64,000 bases of DNA from Plasmopara viticola (lineage: Eukaryota; Oomycota; Peronosporomycetes; Peronosporales; Peronosporaceae): contig MBPM02000008.1 in NCBI GenBank assembly GCA_001695595.3, forward strand, positions 930,001 through 994,000. Reading direction: 5' to 3'. Position 1 is the first letter of the stretch, and every line of letters starts with the position of its first letter. Made by a program: the position numbers and the translations under genes. Under the pieces are notes generated by a model. That model made no database searches. It saw nothing but the letters and a program-made list of their open reading frames with translations, and was not told the DNA's origin. Positions 22,637-34,453 of this stretch are shown here, in pieces.

Positions 22637-24090
22637 CCGTAAATTGCATCAACAAGGTACTTTTCGTGTTGAAACAGCTGTCTACCCATTGACTTAATTG
22701 TTAGGCCGCAAATTTATTCGACTCCAACACACTATACATCATGCTTTTCTTGTGTCACATCAATGCCGCTTTGACTCGAACATTGCCAGGTTTTGTCGCT
22801 AACACTTTGTGTGTTATTATTGATGTCACTTCGATGACACTTCTAGTGACTTATTGACATTGGTAGCATAACACTCAAAACTTTATTAATTACACGATGA
22901 CACTTTTTACAAGTTTTTTTTCATCAAAATAATAGAAATTGGAAAGTTATGGAATTATTTTTGCCTCTGCCTGAGTCCATATTTCAGATCGATACATAGT
23001 CCATACTCCCAAGGTTCAGCTACGTACGACACGGAATTCCAGCATTTCAATAAAAAAGATTCTGCAACACATTGTTCGGGAGACACCGAGGCAATTCGTA
23101 GTAGTATCGGTCTATTTTCGTCCATCTTTGGGCAATAGTATTGTAAAATTTATACTTCAAAAATATTCGATATACATTCTCGCATATTTTCTATACTTTT
23201 TATCCTCTAATATTATTATTTTTCTCTTCCAAGTCAATATTTCATCTTGCCAAAAGTGAATATAGATATCAATGACGGCAATAATTCTGACGTGTCGCAC
23301 CACAGGTTGATTCAGTTGCACGATTGAACTCATTATTATGATTCAGCAGACCCATGCTCAGCGTTCAAGTCTATAAGCAACCGGTATTCAATTACATGGC
23401 GAAGAAACTTGAATGAGTGGGCGCTCCATGAACATTTTTAAATCCGAGAAGTTGCAAAAAAAATCGTTGTCAAAGTTGCTCATACTTCCACTTGCTATCT
23501 AGACTGCGTCCTCTAGTCTTTTCCAATATAACTATAACATGATTTTTTAAGTATGAACTGGTTTTGCAAACATATATTTTCACTTCGCAATCATAACTAC
23601 CACATTGCACTTAATGTGTCGGATCAACAAGACATCGAAACACGCATCAGGCGCTAGAAGCAATAATTTATTTTATGTTCGAATAACCTATTCAAACGCA
23701 TTGTCAATATGCTCATACTCTCTTTTCTAGTGATGCAACAACTCATTGCGATGGAAACCTGTCGCGGGCGTTGTAAAGATATAGTCTTAAAACGAGAAAA
23801 GTCACGCAAGTACGTGCATATCGAAAATTATTAATTGTCAAGTCATGCAGGCTGAAACTAGCTGCCTCAATCAAACACAAAACTCCGACAACAAATGCAA
23901 CAACTCTATTGTTCAAAAAGAAAACTATCTCTACCCACAGCAAACTAATATCAGAGGCCTGACGAAATGCATCGTTAATGATTTGCTGTGACCTTCATTC
24001 CCTGACTCTCGATTATGGAACATTTAAGTGTCACTTTTTTTGCAACTTTACCGGTACATGCTCTTTGAGCCAACGCAAATATTTTTTAAC

Positions 24091-24689
24091 ATCATTAAGA
24101 AAATTACCTTATAATTGCAGTTAAAAAGCCATTGAGCGTATCATGGCAACACCATTTTTACCAGCTTTACGCACCAAATCTATTCTAGCCACGTTCAAAA
24201 AGCCGATAAGATTACTGCAACAACTTCACGTCATATTCGAACGACATCGTCCCTAATCAGGGCTGCTGTACATAGCTCAAGTCCAGCCGGCTAGATATAA
24301 GCAATATTTTTAAGTCACTAAAGGATATCTAGATGTACTTTAATATCCGATCCATCGCTGACTTGACTTAAGGTAATGTGTAATTGCTCTCTATCGATTG
24401 AGCTCAACGAGCGCTGCAACTTAAAGTTTTCTCTTTTGTAGCCATGTAGGACCGAACCGAAGTGACGCAATCTCCAAAGCAGATGTTGCTCAACCAACCT
24501 CCACGCTGAAATTCGTGAGTCCGTTGAGCAATTTTAAATGGCCATTTTGAGCTTTGCGTTAGCGAAAAAGCATTCTAACAACGTAAGCGCACCCATTTAA
24601 CAATCTCCGTATTGCTCGCCGATTGAAGACTTTGCATTTTTAAATCTTGTAACGAGATAAGAGCTTGTCGAGGTACAATTTATGTAATG
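24091..24689. other. Unassigned spacer
   Basis: Sequence between the end of module copy 2 and the plus-strand gene X copy. I see no conserved reading frame, RNA gene or repeat. Confidence 0.35.
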
Positions 24690-25928
24690 GGATGGTGTGG
24701 CCATTTTACAGTCGTTCAGTGACCATTTGCAACTAAAAAATGAAATACAGATGCTGGAAGCTGTCAAAAGGGCATGATTGTAGCCACTGTAAGACTACAG
24801 GATGTCCATTTTTTCACTGCAGAATTGAAGTTGTGTCACTGACACTATAAAACCACTTTGCTGCAACGAAATGATCATTTGTTGCCGCATATGTCATTCA
24901 GCGGTTTACAATTGAAGGTCTTGATTGCCTATCCCATCCAGCCAGAAGTATGCCAGTTTAAACTGCCCTCGCACAAACCTTTGCAATATCATGATACCCT
25001 TCTGACGGAGCAAGGTCAGGCACACTATCAAAGATATGCCCACGGTCTTTTATGGAAGTGTAATCTCGTTAATGCACATGAAACTGATAACCTCGCACAT
25101 AAACATTAGTGTACCATGCATCGAGTCAACACTAGTTACCGTTTCTTGCGTAAAGCTTCCGACTATTATCGTTCCCTTCTGGTCCGTTCTTTTAACATTG
25201 GAGTCGTGATTCTGTGTTGCGCTAGAATTCTCTTTATGCTCTTTGCAACATGTTTCCTTAACTACCCACACGAGCGTTTATTTCGATGTATCACGTGCTT
25301 TAAAACAATGTAGTTAATGACTTCGTATCCTCCTCTTTTCCCTTACGTGGTAAAAGTCCAACTCAATGGCCACGGTCTATCCGTGACCATTTGTCTCTTT
25401 GTAGGAGGAAAAAAAAAGACTCGAGTTGCGACAAATTACGCGATGTTTCCGACTTTTATCTGTGTCTTTATCGAGAAATTACAAGTGAGTATTAAATGAC
25501 AGTAGCTCTTTTGTGAACCATTTAGAAAAAAGATACTGGGTAGTGAACTTCCTTGTGGCGATAAATAAAAACGATTACGACAAAAGTCTTATCGTTGTGG
25601 TACTTTTCGACGGGAATTTTAAGTACTGTTTCGAAGAGTTTTGGGATTGCACATCCCGTGTCGTGTTTCGCTCAATTAACTCTCAAGCATCATTCGGGCA
25701 CCTAAATATTGAACTCCAAACCTTCGGCACTCGTACACTATACGATGTACCTTGAAAACAAGAATGAATTCGATGCCAATGCAATCGCAATATTTGCCAT
25801 GGTTATTGTGAACGCCTAGCCTCTCTTTACATCTGACTTCAACTCTTTCGACGAAGTTGCTCTGGGGGATACTTCTAGTGCCGTAGCTGGTATTTTCAAC
25901 ATTCTCTCTGGTACATTTGCAAGGAACC
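24690..25928 (+). pseudogene. Gene X, 5' part (zinc-finger protein, possible MULE transposase)
   Basis: Plus-strand copy of gene X. Near 24780 it reads LSKGHDCSHCKTTGCPFF, then after two stops SFVAAYVIQRFTIEGLDC. The minus-strand copy near 40.5 kb has SKGQNWDHCKTKRCPLL, then YNHS and AAYVIQQFQLEALNC. A C-x(n)-C block followed by an N-H motif resembles the FLYWCH zinc finger at the front of Mutator-like transposases. The far end (25750-25928, NEFDANAIAIFA, then FNSFDEVALGDTSS) is the part shared with the minus-strand X remnants inside the R modules. Several stops break it, and a copia element splits it at 25928; the rest resumes at 30696. The transposase label is an inference. Confidence 0.45.
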
Positions 25929-26170
25929 TGTTGGGATATACCGCTGAACATGCGTGGATGACAACACATTTATTACGGTAATGTTTACAGTTACGATCAT
26001 GGTCACGGATATTGATTACGGACATAATGGTAGTCGTTTAGTGATCTAGATAAATATGGTTGCTTGTTGAAGCATCTAGAATGATCTACACGGATAGACT
26101 TAAATGTAGCACAGGGTAGCGAAGTAAGTAGCTAAATATATTCACTTCGGATTTAACCGACAAAGCAACA
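25929..26170 (+). repeat. 5' LTR of copia element
   Basis: Begins TGTTGGGATATACCGCTG and ends GCAACA. Shares TATTACGGTAATG, ATGGTCACGGATATTGATTACGG and GATCTAGATAAATATGGTTGC with the 3' LTR, with scattered differences. Confidence 0.85.
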
Positions 26171-26399
26171 ATTTAAGGGCCGTACCAAGAAATCAACCCA
26201 GCACGCTTACCCTCACAACGATGACATCCATGCAAGTCGAAATCCTCTAAAGCAGTGGAAACTACTTTCACTGGGAGTTTAGTATGCGCATAACGCTGGC
26301 GCGAAAGCGGTTGTTCGCGCACGATTAAATCGTCAAGAGGGAAGAGAAACGACGGAAACTTAGCTGTTCAACGACGCCAAGGCAATGGGGCCATCCCCC

Positions 26400-26950
26400 A
26401 GGGTACCGAACTACAGCACTAGACCAAGATTTGGTCTACATCGACGGCTATGCACGCTTGGGGCATTCCAGGAGAACTCTACAATCGTACCACGCTTTAC
26501 AATCGTGTCGAGATGATGCGCCGCCTGCATGAGTTTAAGATGAAGAGTGGCTCGACTATGGCCAAGCATCTGGATGCGTTTGACGAACTTGTTGTCGACT
26601 TCAGTCACTTAGAGAGCCTGTCGTAGAATCGCGACAGCTAGTGTACTGCTGAGCAGCCTCCCGACAGATTATGAGCTGATCGTGTCGATTGTGGAAAACG
26701 CCAAGAACGTCACGCTAATCGAAATCAAGAAGAAGATGTTGAAGGAGCAAACAGAAGGAGACGACGAAGAAAGCGTTTCCTGTTCACGGAAGCGATGTGC
26801 GACCAAAAAGCAATCGTGGACCTGGACGAAGAGATTACGGTTTAAGGAAGAGTAAAGGTGCCTCCAAGGGAAAGTGCTTTACGTGTAATCGAGTTGGACA
26901 CATGAAGCGAAACTACCCAGGCGAAAGCAATGGCATTAATGAATAGGCTG
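26400..26950 (+). pseudogene. copia gag remnant
   Basis: Capsid-type region (LYNRTTLYNRVEMMRRLHEF, then MAKHLDAFDELVVDF) followed by a nucleocapsid knuckle at about 26872-26922 reading K-C-F-T-C-N-R-V-G-H-M-K-R-N-Y. The last cysteine of the CCHC motif is tyrosine, one base from cysteine. Stops near 26620 and 26845 break the frame. Confidence 0.75.
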
Positions 26951-26959
26951 TATTTGCCG

Positions 26960-28060
26960 TGAGCGAAAATCGGTTGATGAATGGCTGATTGATAGCGGTG
27001 CGACATCGTATATGACACCATACCGTGAAGACCTATTTGACTTTAATGATACAATCTTGGGCATCAATGTGACCACTGCAGACGGCAAGAAATTGCGTTC
27101 TTGGTAAAGGAACTGTTAAGCTGACTGGGGTGGACGGTAAGCACATCAGGATGCTAGGTGTTATGTACATTTCAGGACACGATTGACGGCTGCTATCGGT
27201 TGGGAAACCCGCAGAACGTGGTCTACGTGTGAAGTTTCAGCGATTCTCTGTGCTATCTGGGGCAAGAATAAAGCTATAGCTCTGGGCAAAAAGATTGGAA
27301 AAACTTTCGCCCTTGACCGCAAGATTGAAGAAGAGCGCTTTGTGGAGTACGCCGGTAATAATGACAATCATTGGGAGCTGTGGCACGCGCTCATGGGACA
27401 CACAAGCGAGAATGGTATGGTCAAAACTCTGCAAGTCACGCATGATATGCCAGCTTTACGGCGTGGCATCAAGACTATATGCAGTGGATGTATGAAAGTA
27501 AAGCACGTTTCCACCACAATCAATATCCAAGACAGCGCGTGTTTTGAAGTTAGTTCATACGGATGTGATGAGACCCATGCAAACGGTATCGAAAGGAGGA
27601 GCCAGATATGTGCTAACATTTGCGGAAGATTTTATACGTTTCGTGGTTGCTTACTTCCTAAGGAGTAAGAGTGAGGTCGTCGCGAAGCTCGCCGAATATA
27701 AGATTTTTTTTGAAAATCAATGGGGAGGGCAAATTAGATTTATTCGCTCTGACAATTGAACGAAATCCGTGAACAAGATGGTCACAGCTATGTGCTCCCG
27801 GCATGCATCGGCGGACTTTACTTTACAGCCCCCAACAAACGGTGTAGCGGAACGGATGAATTGCACTATCATGGAGAAGGCAAGAAGCATGCTTACAAGG
27901 GCATATCACTGATTTGGTGGGCGGAAGCCGTAAGCACTGCAGTCTATTTGATTAATAGATCGGTGAACACCAAACGATCGGACATGACGCCGTACGAAGT
28001 AAGTTTTAAGGAGAAACTACGACTAGAACACGTGCGTGTGTTTGGGTCATAAAGATATGC
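26960..28060 (+). pseudogene. copia protease and integrase remnant
   Basis: The protease triad D-S-G is intact at 26991-26999 (WLIDSGATSYMTP). The GAG-pre-integrase zinc region follows (WHALMGHTSENGM and CSGCMKVKH, within 27360-27510), then the integrase core with HTDVMRP (about 27550), RSDN (about 27748) and NGVAERMN (about 27838), giving the D, D, E catalytic set across frame breaks. It ends near EHVRVFGS before a stop at about 28050. Confidence 0.8.
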
Positions 28061-28984
28061 TCATATTGACAGCACTAAAGAACGAAGCTCGGCCCTAAGA
28101 GCTGTAAGTGTATGCTTCTTGGATATGCTATAACGCAAAGGGGTATCGTGTTAATGATTTGGTATCATTGATAATTAGGATAACACGATCTGTCCAGTTT
28201 GATGAGCGTGAAGTGAACGGTATATACGTCACGCCGTATTCGAAAAAAAATCAGTTACCCACTGGAACCTTAGGTAAAAGAGGGCGAACGCCACGCGCAC
28301 TTGATAAATCGCCATCGAGACCGTTTTAGTGTCCATTTCTATCTCATTCGACTAAAGAATTTAGATTTCCTTTGCTTTAGATATACCTTATACTTTACCG
28401 GGACATCAAATATTAGCGCTGAGGCTATCTAATCTGATGCTACCAACATAGATTTTGATTCTCGACCAATTTTCCTGCTGAGCGACGGCCGGTGTTGGAC
28501 GAACCCACGAACAGTATCGAGGAGTCAACGAAGGATTTTAAGACAGATGAGGTCGAATCAGAGCGCAATATTAATCTGGAGCGACCACTAGCACTCGAAG
28601 ATCGGATAGCAACTGGGCAAGAGCTGACAGAATATCACCCCCCCCCCGCGAATAATTAAGAAAATCATTTGGTGTTTTATCCCGGCACAGAGCGGTCAAC
28701 GCGTTCTCGTGAGCCAATTTTATTACTGGAAGACAGCTCGGAGCTGGAAAAAGAATGAAAATCGGGAGGTAGTGAAAGATCACCGTCTCCGAAGCGCCCA
28801 AGAATCGACGAAGATGGATTACTTGCCGGAGCAGTTTTGGCGTATGCGGCAAAAATCGACGGGAATACTGACATTCCAAATACTTACGCTGAAGCAGTTG
28901 CAAGTGATGAAGCAATGGTATGGCGAGCAACAATGAAGACTGAAGTATTTTCACATGAATAGAACGGCACTTGGTCTATTGTAC

Positions 28985-30480
28985 TGCGTGGAGCTGCTCG
29001 CCTGATCTGATGTCGAAAAATTTTCGTTAAAAAGCGTGATAAGAACGGTCGGGTCATTCGCTACAAGGCACGGCTTGTCACAAAGGAGTTTAAGCAAAAG
29101 TACGGTGTACATTGTTTTGAAACGTACTTCCTCGTAGCGAACATGAATTCAATTCGGGTTGTTTTGGCTGTTCGCGTCGTAGACGGATATGAAATGAAAC
29201 AGCTGGATGCAGACACTGTGATTTTAAATAGTGAGCTGAGTGACCGAGTCTATATGGAGATACCATCTGGAGTTTAGCCTACTGAAGATCATGTTTGTTT
29301 GCTGAAGAAGGCCATCTACGGGTAAAGCCAAGCAGCTAGCGCCTAAAATAGAACGGTTTATGGCGTCTTTGTTTCAATGTTTCAAGTGTTGTGGTGCGGA
29401 CCAGTGCGTGTATGTAAAGCTCTCTAAGAACGGGCACATCTTTGTTTGCGTCTGTGTAGACGATATGATAATTGCAGCCAAGACCCGCGCGGAAATCCGT
29501 GAAGTCAAAAATGCCTTCAAGAGTGCCTTTAAAATGAAGGAGCTTGGTGACGCAGAGTTTATCTTGGGAATGGAGATTGATCACGACAACAAAGCCGGAA
29601 CGTTTATTTTCAAGCAAACGCGTTACATTGACGATGTTACGCAACGGATCGGTCACCAGAACGTGAAGATGACCGATGACCCATGTGTCTCCAATCTAAA
29701 GGTTTCCAAAGATCAAACAACAGGAACAGATGCAGAGACTACTGAAATGCAATCAAAGCCATATCGCTCTCTCATCGGCCGTCTCATGTACATAACAACA
29801 TGTACGAGACCAGACACTGCCTACGTAGTACGCAGCTATCAAGATTGCTCGAGAAATCTGGATTACAGCATCGCAAGCTGCAATTCGTGTGCTAAGATAC
29901 TTAAAGTCAACGCGCCTGCATGGAAGTGTATATATAGGAGGGACCAGCAACATTATGGTTGAAGCATTTGCGAACGCAGACGGGGGAAGCAACATCGACG
30001 ACAGGCGATCCGATTCTGGCGTGATGGTTAAAGTCAGTGGTGTACCGGTGGTGTTCAAGTCGAAGTTACATAAAACGGTGGCACTAAGTCCAGCAGAAGC
30101 CGAGTATATGGCACTAAGCCTGTGCACCAAGGAACTTTTGTGGACGCGTGCGATGTTGAAAGACATGGACAAAAACCAGAATCATGCAACGCATATCTGG
30201 AAGAACAAACAAGGGACAATAGCACTGGCTTAAATGTGGATATCATGCCAGAATGAAGCATGTCGACATCAAGTATCACTTGACGCGAGAAAACGTTGGA
30301 TACTGAACGATCCAAATCGACTACGTCGACACAAAGATCAGCTGGCAGACATGCTTACCAAGGGTCTCGGGACTATGACGCTCAAGTTTCTACGCGAAAA
30401 GACAGGCATCAAGAAGCAAGAACCAAAGCAAACTCGACTTAGCGGTGAGTGGGAGTGTTGGGATACAGCGCTGAATGTGC
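28985..30480 (+). pseudogene. copia reverse transcriptase / RNase H region
   Basis: RT begins around IFVKK...DKNGRVIRYKARLVTKEF and continues with LAVRVVDGYEMKQLDADT. A stop in IPSGV*PTEDHV (about 29275) precedes a long open frame (29360-29962) with FVCVCVDDMIIAA, the copia RT motif, then GDAEFILGMEIDHD and PYRSLIGRLMYI. After one frameshift, RNase H follows (ADGGSNIDDRRSDSG, VALSPAEAEYMAL, 29955-30233) and then DQLADMLTKGLG near the end. It is the best preserved protein region of any element here, but it still needs at least two frame changes to read through. Confidence 0.85.
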
Positions 30481-30695
30481 GTGGATGACGTCACAACTAT
30501 TACGGTAATGTGATAGTTACTATCATGGTTACGGATATTGATTACGGACGTTATGGTAGTCATTAATTGGTCTAGATAAATATGGTTGCTTGTCGAAAAT
30601 TTTAGAATGTTTAGACGGATAGGCTTAAATGTAGTACAAAGTAGCGAACTAAGTACCTCGGTATACTCACTTCGACTTTTTCCAACAAACCAACG
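30456..30695 (+). repeat. 3' LTR of copia element
   Basis: Begins TGTTGGGATACAGCGCTG and ends CCAACG, with the expected terminal A changed to G, just before the target duplication GAAGC. Confidence 0.85.
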
Positions 30696-30790
30696 GAAGC
30701 ATTACTTGTTAGCGTGCTCCAAGGCACGGATCGCAGGGCAATTCTCGGGGAAGCTATATCTAAATAGAAGATTTGTAAGAGCTAGAAGTC
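30696..30790 (+). pseudogene. Gene X, 3' part after copia insertion
   Basis: Continues gene X after the copia element: GAAGCATTACTTGTTAGCG matches the KKAVVVS position of the minus-strand X remnants. Only a short stretch is recognisable before the leader of R4. Confidence 0.45.
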
Positions 30791-31043
30791 TGTTCTTTTG
30801 CTTCTAATTTTTTTATCTTATCAAACTCCAGATGATGTACACGATAAACTCTTCGTGTATTGCACCGTTCAGTCAGATCAGTCATGAAGATGGATTTATA
30901 ATGTAAAACTTTTAATGCCTTTCCTAAGAAGCCTGAGTGCCTCTCCTCCTTTCCTCTCCCAGAAAAAAGAGGGAATATTGGGACAGGGATTTTGAATGTT
31001 CTTTTGGCGCAACTTAAAACGTGATTCGACTGTTGTAGCAAGG

Positions 31044-31773
31044 ATGACGACTCCGAAAACCGCCCGTGTAACCGTGGCGTCACGGAAGGGCTAAAGCTTG
31101 ATAAGGTTGCGAGTTATTTATATAAAGCCAAAATATTGTCCGGCACGTTGTGTGTATAGAAATTTAAATTGATGCATTTAATTAGTGAGTACGTTGGGGA
31201 CAACGAAAGACTCGTTTTCTTGCTCTCTATGATGAGCGTATAGTGATTGTCAAACTTCCATCAAAGTGCATAAGAATACACTAGAGGTAATTAAGTACAT
31301 CAAAAATAGACTCGAGATTGCAAGTGGTTGCTCGATGACGTCGAGTATAATTACAAATCAAGAGAAGTAGGCGGATGCGACATATGAGAACGAAACCCAA
31401 TCGAACACCAGCACCAGCACCTCGCACCATTGCTGTTTGGGTGACTTCGGCAGTGGATGTTTGACGATCTTAGACGTCAGCGAGTTTAGTGGAAGCTGCC
31501 AACTGGCTGGAATCCAGTATTTTCTGCTTTTGACAATCACCTCTAACAGTGTTCTAATGCAATATGCGCCGTATGGCATTGCGGCGCTTGGCACTCTACA
31601 AGCACCAACTACTTCTGGGCCATTTCGACGACGCATGGCAGCTGTCAATATCTCTTTCGACTTGCGCCGAATTATGTTGATCCCCCATATTGTAGCTCTT
31701 CCAGCTGGTGTGGTCTCAACAGCTCTTGTCAATCTGCGTATCGTCATGATTTTTTCTTTGATAGTCTGTTATA
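31044..31773 (+). pseudogene. R4: heavily decayed PD-(D/E)XK-like family member
   Basis: Starts at the conserved ATG ACG ACT CCG AAA AC and tracks R2, to which it is closer than to R3, but it lost bases at several points (for example after GCCCGTG near 31070 and around 31210). Recognisable words are a degraded form of the IAIVDLP block near 31240, APAPRTIA around 31410-31440 and ALVNLRIVMI near the end. A shadow frame on the opposite strand is not a gene. Confidence 0.7.
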
Positions 31774-32650
31774 GAAGGCGCGTTTTTTAGTCTGTAATTG
31801 AGAAATTTGTCAATAATCCGCCTATAATGAGATACAAAGCTACCCTGTTTAATAAACAAATAGCTTTGAAAGATCTTAATATACGCATCAATTGTCTTTA
31901 AGTTGAGCCATTAGATGATTACTGGAAGTTTTGTTGAAATGACATCGATGTGACACGCAAATTGCTTGCTCCATTTAATGACAATACCTAGAGATGGCTA
32001 GATGTACTTTAAAGTACACCACCTCTAAATCAGATCATACTATATAAGAGCTTAGCACATTAACTATACTGACACTTCTTCGTCAAAAGCGCAGAGCTTT
32101 AAACCTTCATAATAGGGTCCTCATGCGCATAATCGATTCGTCCGAACGCTCCAGTGCAAACAAACGACGAAATCAGCGTGTACACCATCTTTGTTCTAGA
32201 TGAGATAGAATAAAATTGACCAAAAATCCAGAGTCCTGCCAAATCAAGCCATTGATTTGATTACACCTGTCCCAAGGCTGCCTAAGTCGCGCTCACGTGC
32301 ACTGCTTCCTTGCAAATGTACTTGAGACAATGTTTAAATTATTGAAAAAGCACTAAAAATACCCACTAGAGCAATTTCGTCAAAAATAAACTTCGGATGT
32401 AAAGAAAAGCTCGGCGTTCAGAACAATGCATAGCAAATGTTGCAATTGCATCGACATCGAATTTATCATTCTTTTGAAGCAAAAAGAAAGGGCGAAATAG
32501 TGTTCCGCGAGAGCCACTGGACTTTAAATCAATGCTTAGGTCATAGTGCTTGGATAGCTATTGAGCAAAATACATTACAGGATATGCAATTCTAAAGTCT
32601 TTTTAGCTAGTGATCTGATTTTCGACGAACAAGACCACAACGATCATCTC
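31774..32650. repeat. R/X module copy 3, downstream part
   Basis: Aligns with 19552-20400 after R2. It has the GACA...GTGACA pair near 31940-31955, the TATATAAGAG element near 32040 and a minus-strand X remnant (about 32520-32050, KENDKFDVDAIATFA). Similarity fades after about 32650. Confidence 0.6.
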
Positions 32651-33374
32651 GTTTATCGCCATCACGAAGCTCACTGACCAGTATATATCTTTTAAATGGT
32701 ACACAAAGAGCCAACATCATTTGGTTCTCACTCAAAACGACTCGGAATTGACACGTGATGATAGTCGGAGAAGTGGGAAATATTGCCGCAATTAGAATCG
32801 AAGATTTTCTTGGTTTTGAAAAAACAAACGGTCGCGAAAATACCGTAGCCAAAGAGCAGTACTTGTACCACATAAGTGATAAGAGAAGGATATGAGGAAG
32901 ATACAATTGAACAGTAGACGTGTAACTTGCATTAACAGGTATTTAAATCAACACTATCCATAAATTTGAAAATCGATATGATGATGGAATTGTATCCGTC
33001 CGTAAATTTCGTGGTGGCTATTAAAGTATCTTGTAAATGGCGATTCTTGATAACGATTAATTCGAGTCTCGATAAACCCTATCTTGGATCGGTGCGCACG
33101 CATACGCACTGCAATCTCTGCAAGACATCTCAGACTACTTTGGACAGAAGCAGGTCGCGTTTCAAACGCTAACTGACGAGTCATCACACGCTTGGCTCTG
33201 ATGGATTTCTGATTGCAGGGTTTTTTGACCGATGAAGATGCAGGCTGAAAGGTTGTGCAGCCAACCTTGCATGTATTGAAAACCCTTCGCTTTTTGTCTG
33301 CGTTAAAAATAAAACGACATCAAATTGACCATTTGGAGCAGAAGCATAATCCACTAACCCACGCCACCGGGTCC
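32651..33374. other. Unassigned spacer
   Basis: AT-rich sequence between module copy 3 and the tRNA-like gene. Short open frames on both strands (32607-32906, 32954-33187, 32966-33172) overlap and have no recognisable motif. Confidence 0.35.
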
Positions 33375-33447
33375 GCTCCTTTGGCTCAGTTGATAGAGCG
33401 TCAGTCTCATAATCTAAAGGTCGCCATTTCGATCCTGGTAGGGAGCC
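33375..33447 (+). tRNA. tRNA-Met (anticodon CAT), possibly a pseudogene
   Basis: A 73-base cloverleaf with acceptor stem GCTCCTT/AGGGAGC (one wobble), D arm GCTC-AGTTGATA-GAGC, anticodon loop CTCATAA and T loop TTCGATC. The layout is that of eukaryotic elongator tRNA-Met. The anticodon stem has a C-A mismatch (TCAGT/TCTAA) and the T stem has a mismatch at its loop end (GCCAT/CTGGT), so it may be a tRNA pseudogene or a tRNA-derived retroposon head. No CCA is encoded, as expected. Confidence 0.65.
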
Positions 33448-33640
33448 TAGACCAGTGCTTACTGTTCTGCATCTTCTGCCTCATCAGAGGACGCTTTTGG
33501 CTCTTGATCAAGAGCTGCATACTACATTGCTTCTTTCGTACAGTCCTCCTCTCGCCCATTTTCATGTAACCATCGTAATAAGTCAAGATGCCTGTTTTGA
33601 GCTAGTTTCGATGAAAAAATTTGAATTCGAATAAAGCAAT

Positions 33641-34056
33641 TTACAGCCTGTGTGCCTTTTGTAGCCTCTTGATAATTTCAGTATGGTCATTGTCTACGGC
33701 AACATCCATAGCTGAACTACGAAATGCGTTTGAAAAAAATGGTCATTCAGCCAATGTGATGCTTTCGCGAACATTAATTTCAGCATAATAAATGCTTAAG
33801 TCGATAGTACAATAAGAAAATAATCTGCTATGTTTGCAAAGCCACATAAAACTTTAAGATGCTTATTGTCGGCAGCAACGGCACAATGCTTATAAAGAGC
33901 AGCCACTTTTTTTCATATTTGATGCAGTCATTTCATGACGTCTAGATGACCATTTTTTGGTGCTGTCCATAGTGTATCGTCCAAATTAAAATATGGTTAA
34001 ATTGTTGCCACTGTAGCATATTAGATCTCTTCCGTTTGCCGCAGCGTCGACTCCCC
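33641..34056 (-). pseudogene. Ankyrin-repeat gene remnant, 3' part
   Basis: Minus strand. Degraded ankyrin repeats: VDAAANGRDLICY (about 34050-34010), TAPKNGHLDVMK with a following H, AVAADNKHLKVLCGFAN, and a last repeat AMDVAVDNDHTEIIKRLQ ending in a stop at 33641-33643. The NGHLDVMK word is typical of oomycete ankyrin proteins. Frames shift several times. Gypsy element E splits it: the upstream continuation lies beyond 40142, and joining the flanks on paper gives ...CAYFIGVDAAANGRD in one frame. Confidence 0.55.
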
Positions 34057-34453
34057 ATGTGACGTAACCGTCGTCACCGGTAACAGCTTTTACGCAATAT
34101 AATAAAAATATTCCCATAATACATATGCATTTTCCAGAGATATAGGCAATTATACCGTCCCAGATATATTTTATGCATAGAAACCAAGGGACATTATTGG
34201 CCAAAAATAATAAAGCATGTAAAGCCAGATGATATAAAGAAGAATGATAGCGTCTAGAATGTTAGCAGTAGATGGCTGAAGGCCACCACCTAGGCTGTAG
34301 CCAAAAAATAAGTTGTAAGAGCTCTTTATGCAGTTCTATTTCTCAATGTGCTTTAGCAACAAACACTCCTCCTCCTTTAACGACTTTACCCAACTTGCGC
34401 CTCAGCCTGGTCCGACGACCGGCTGAAGAAGTTTCCTCCGCGACTGTGTTACA
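34057..34453 (+). repeat. 5' LTR of gypsy E
   Basis: Begins (A)TGTGACGTAACCGTCG and ends GACTGTGTTACA. The downstream primer-site region TAGCAGCACTTGTCG is shared in form with A and B. Confidence 0.8.

Larger units (their letters stand above)
19690..24090. repeat. R/X module copy 2
   Basis: Duplicate of the module at 1771-12580, without the gypsy insertion. From left: GTGACA pair (19703-19719), minus-strand X remnant, conserved spacer with TGTTGCAGAGAAAAAGAA, motif pairs at 21100-21116 and 21424-21440, gene R3, inverted motif pair (22614-22636) and an AT-rich tail. Copies 1 and 2 are alignable throughout but well diverged, so the duplication is old relative to the A/B identity. Confidence 0.75.
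25929..30695 (+). mobile_element. Ty1/copia LTR retrotransposon
   Basis: A 4.8-kb element with LTRs of about 240 bp (25929-26170 and 30456-30695) and the copia order gag, protease, integrase, RT, RNase H. It lies inside gene X. The flanks GAACC (25924-25928) and GAAGC (30696-30700) form an imperfect 5-bp target duplication, and X sequence continues across the join. A purine tract GAGTGGGAG precedes the 3' LTR. Gag and the integrase end carry stops, but the RT core and RNase H keep long open frames. Confidence 0.9.

Noticed and set aside
25116..25313. RFLR tetrapeptide as a possible RXLR effector motif
   Set aside because: No signal peptide precedes it, no acidic EER follows, and it lies within the decayed gene X copy.
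25750..25800. HIRAN-like word NEFDANAIAIF
   Set aside because: It resembles part of the HIRAN pattern, but no other HIRAN block was found, and the stretch is better explained as the shared end of gene X.
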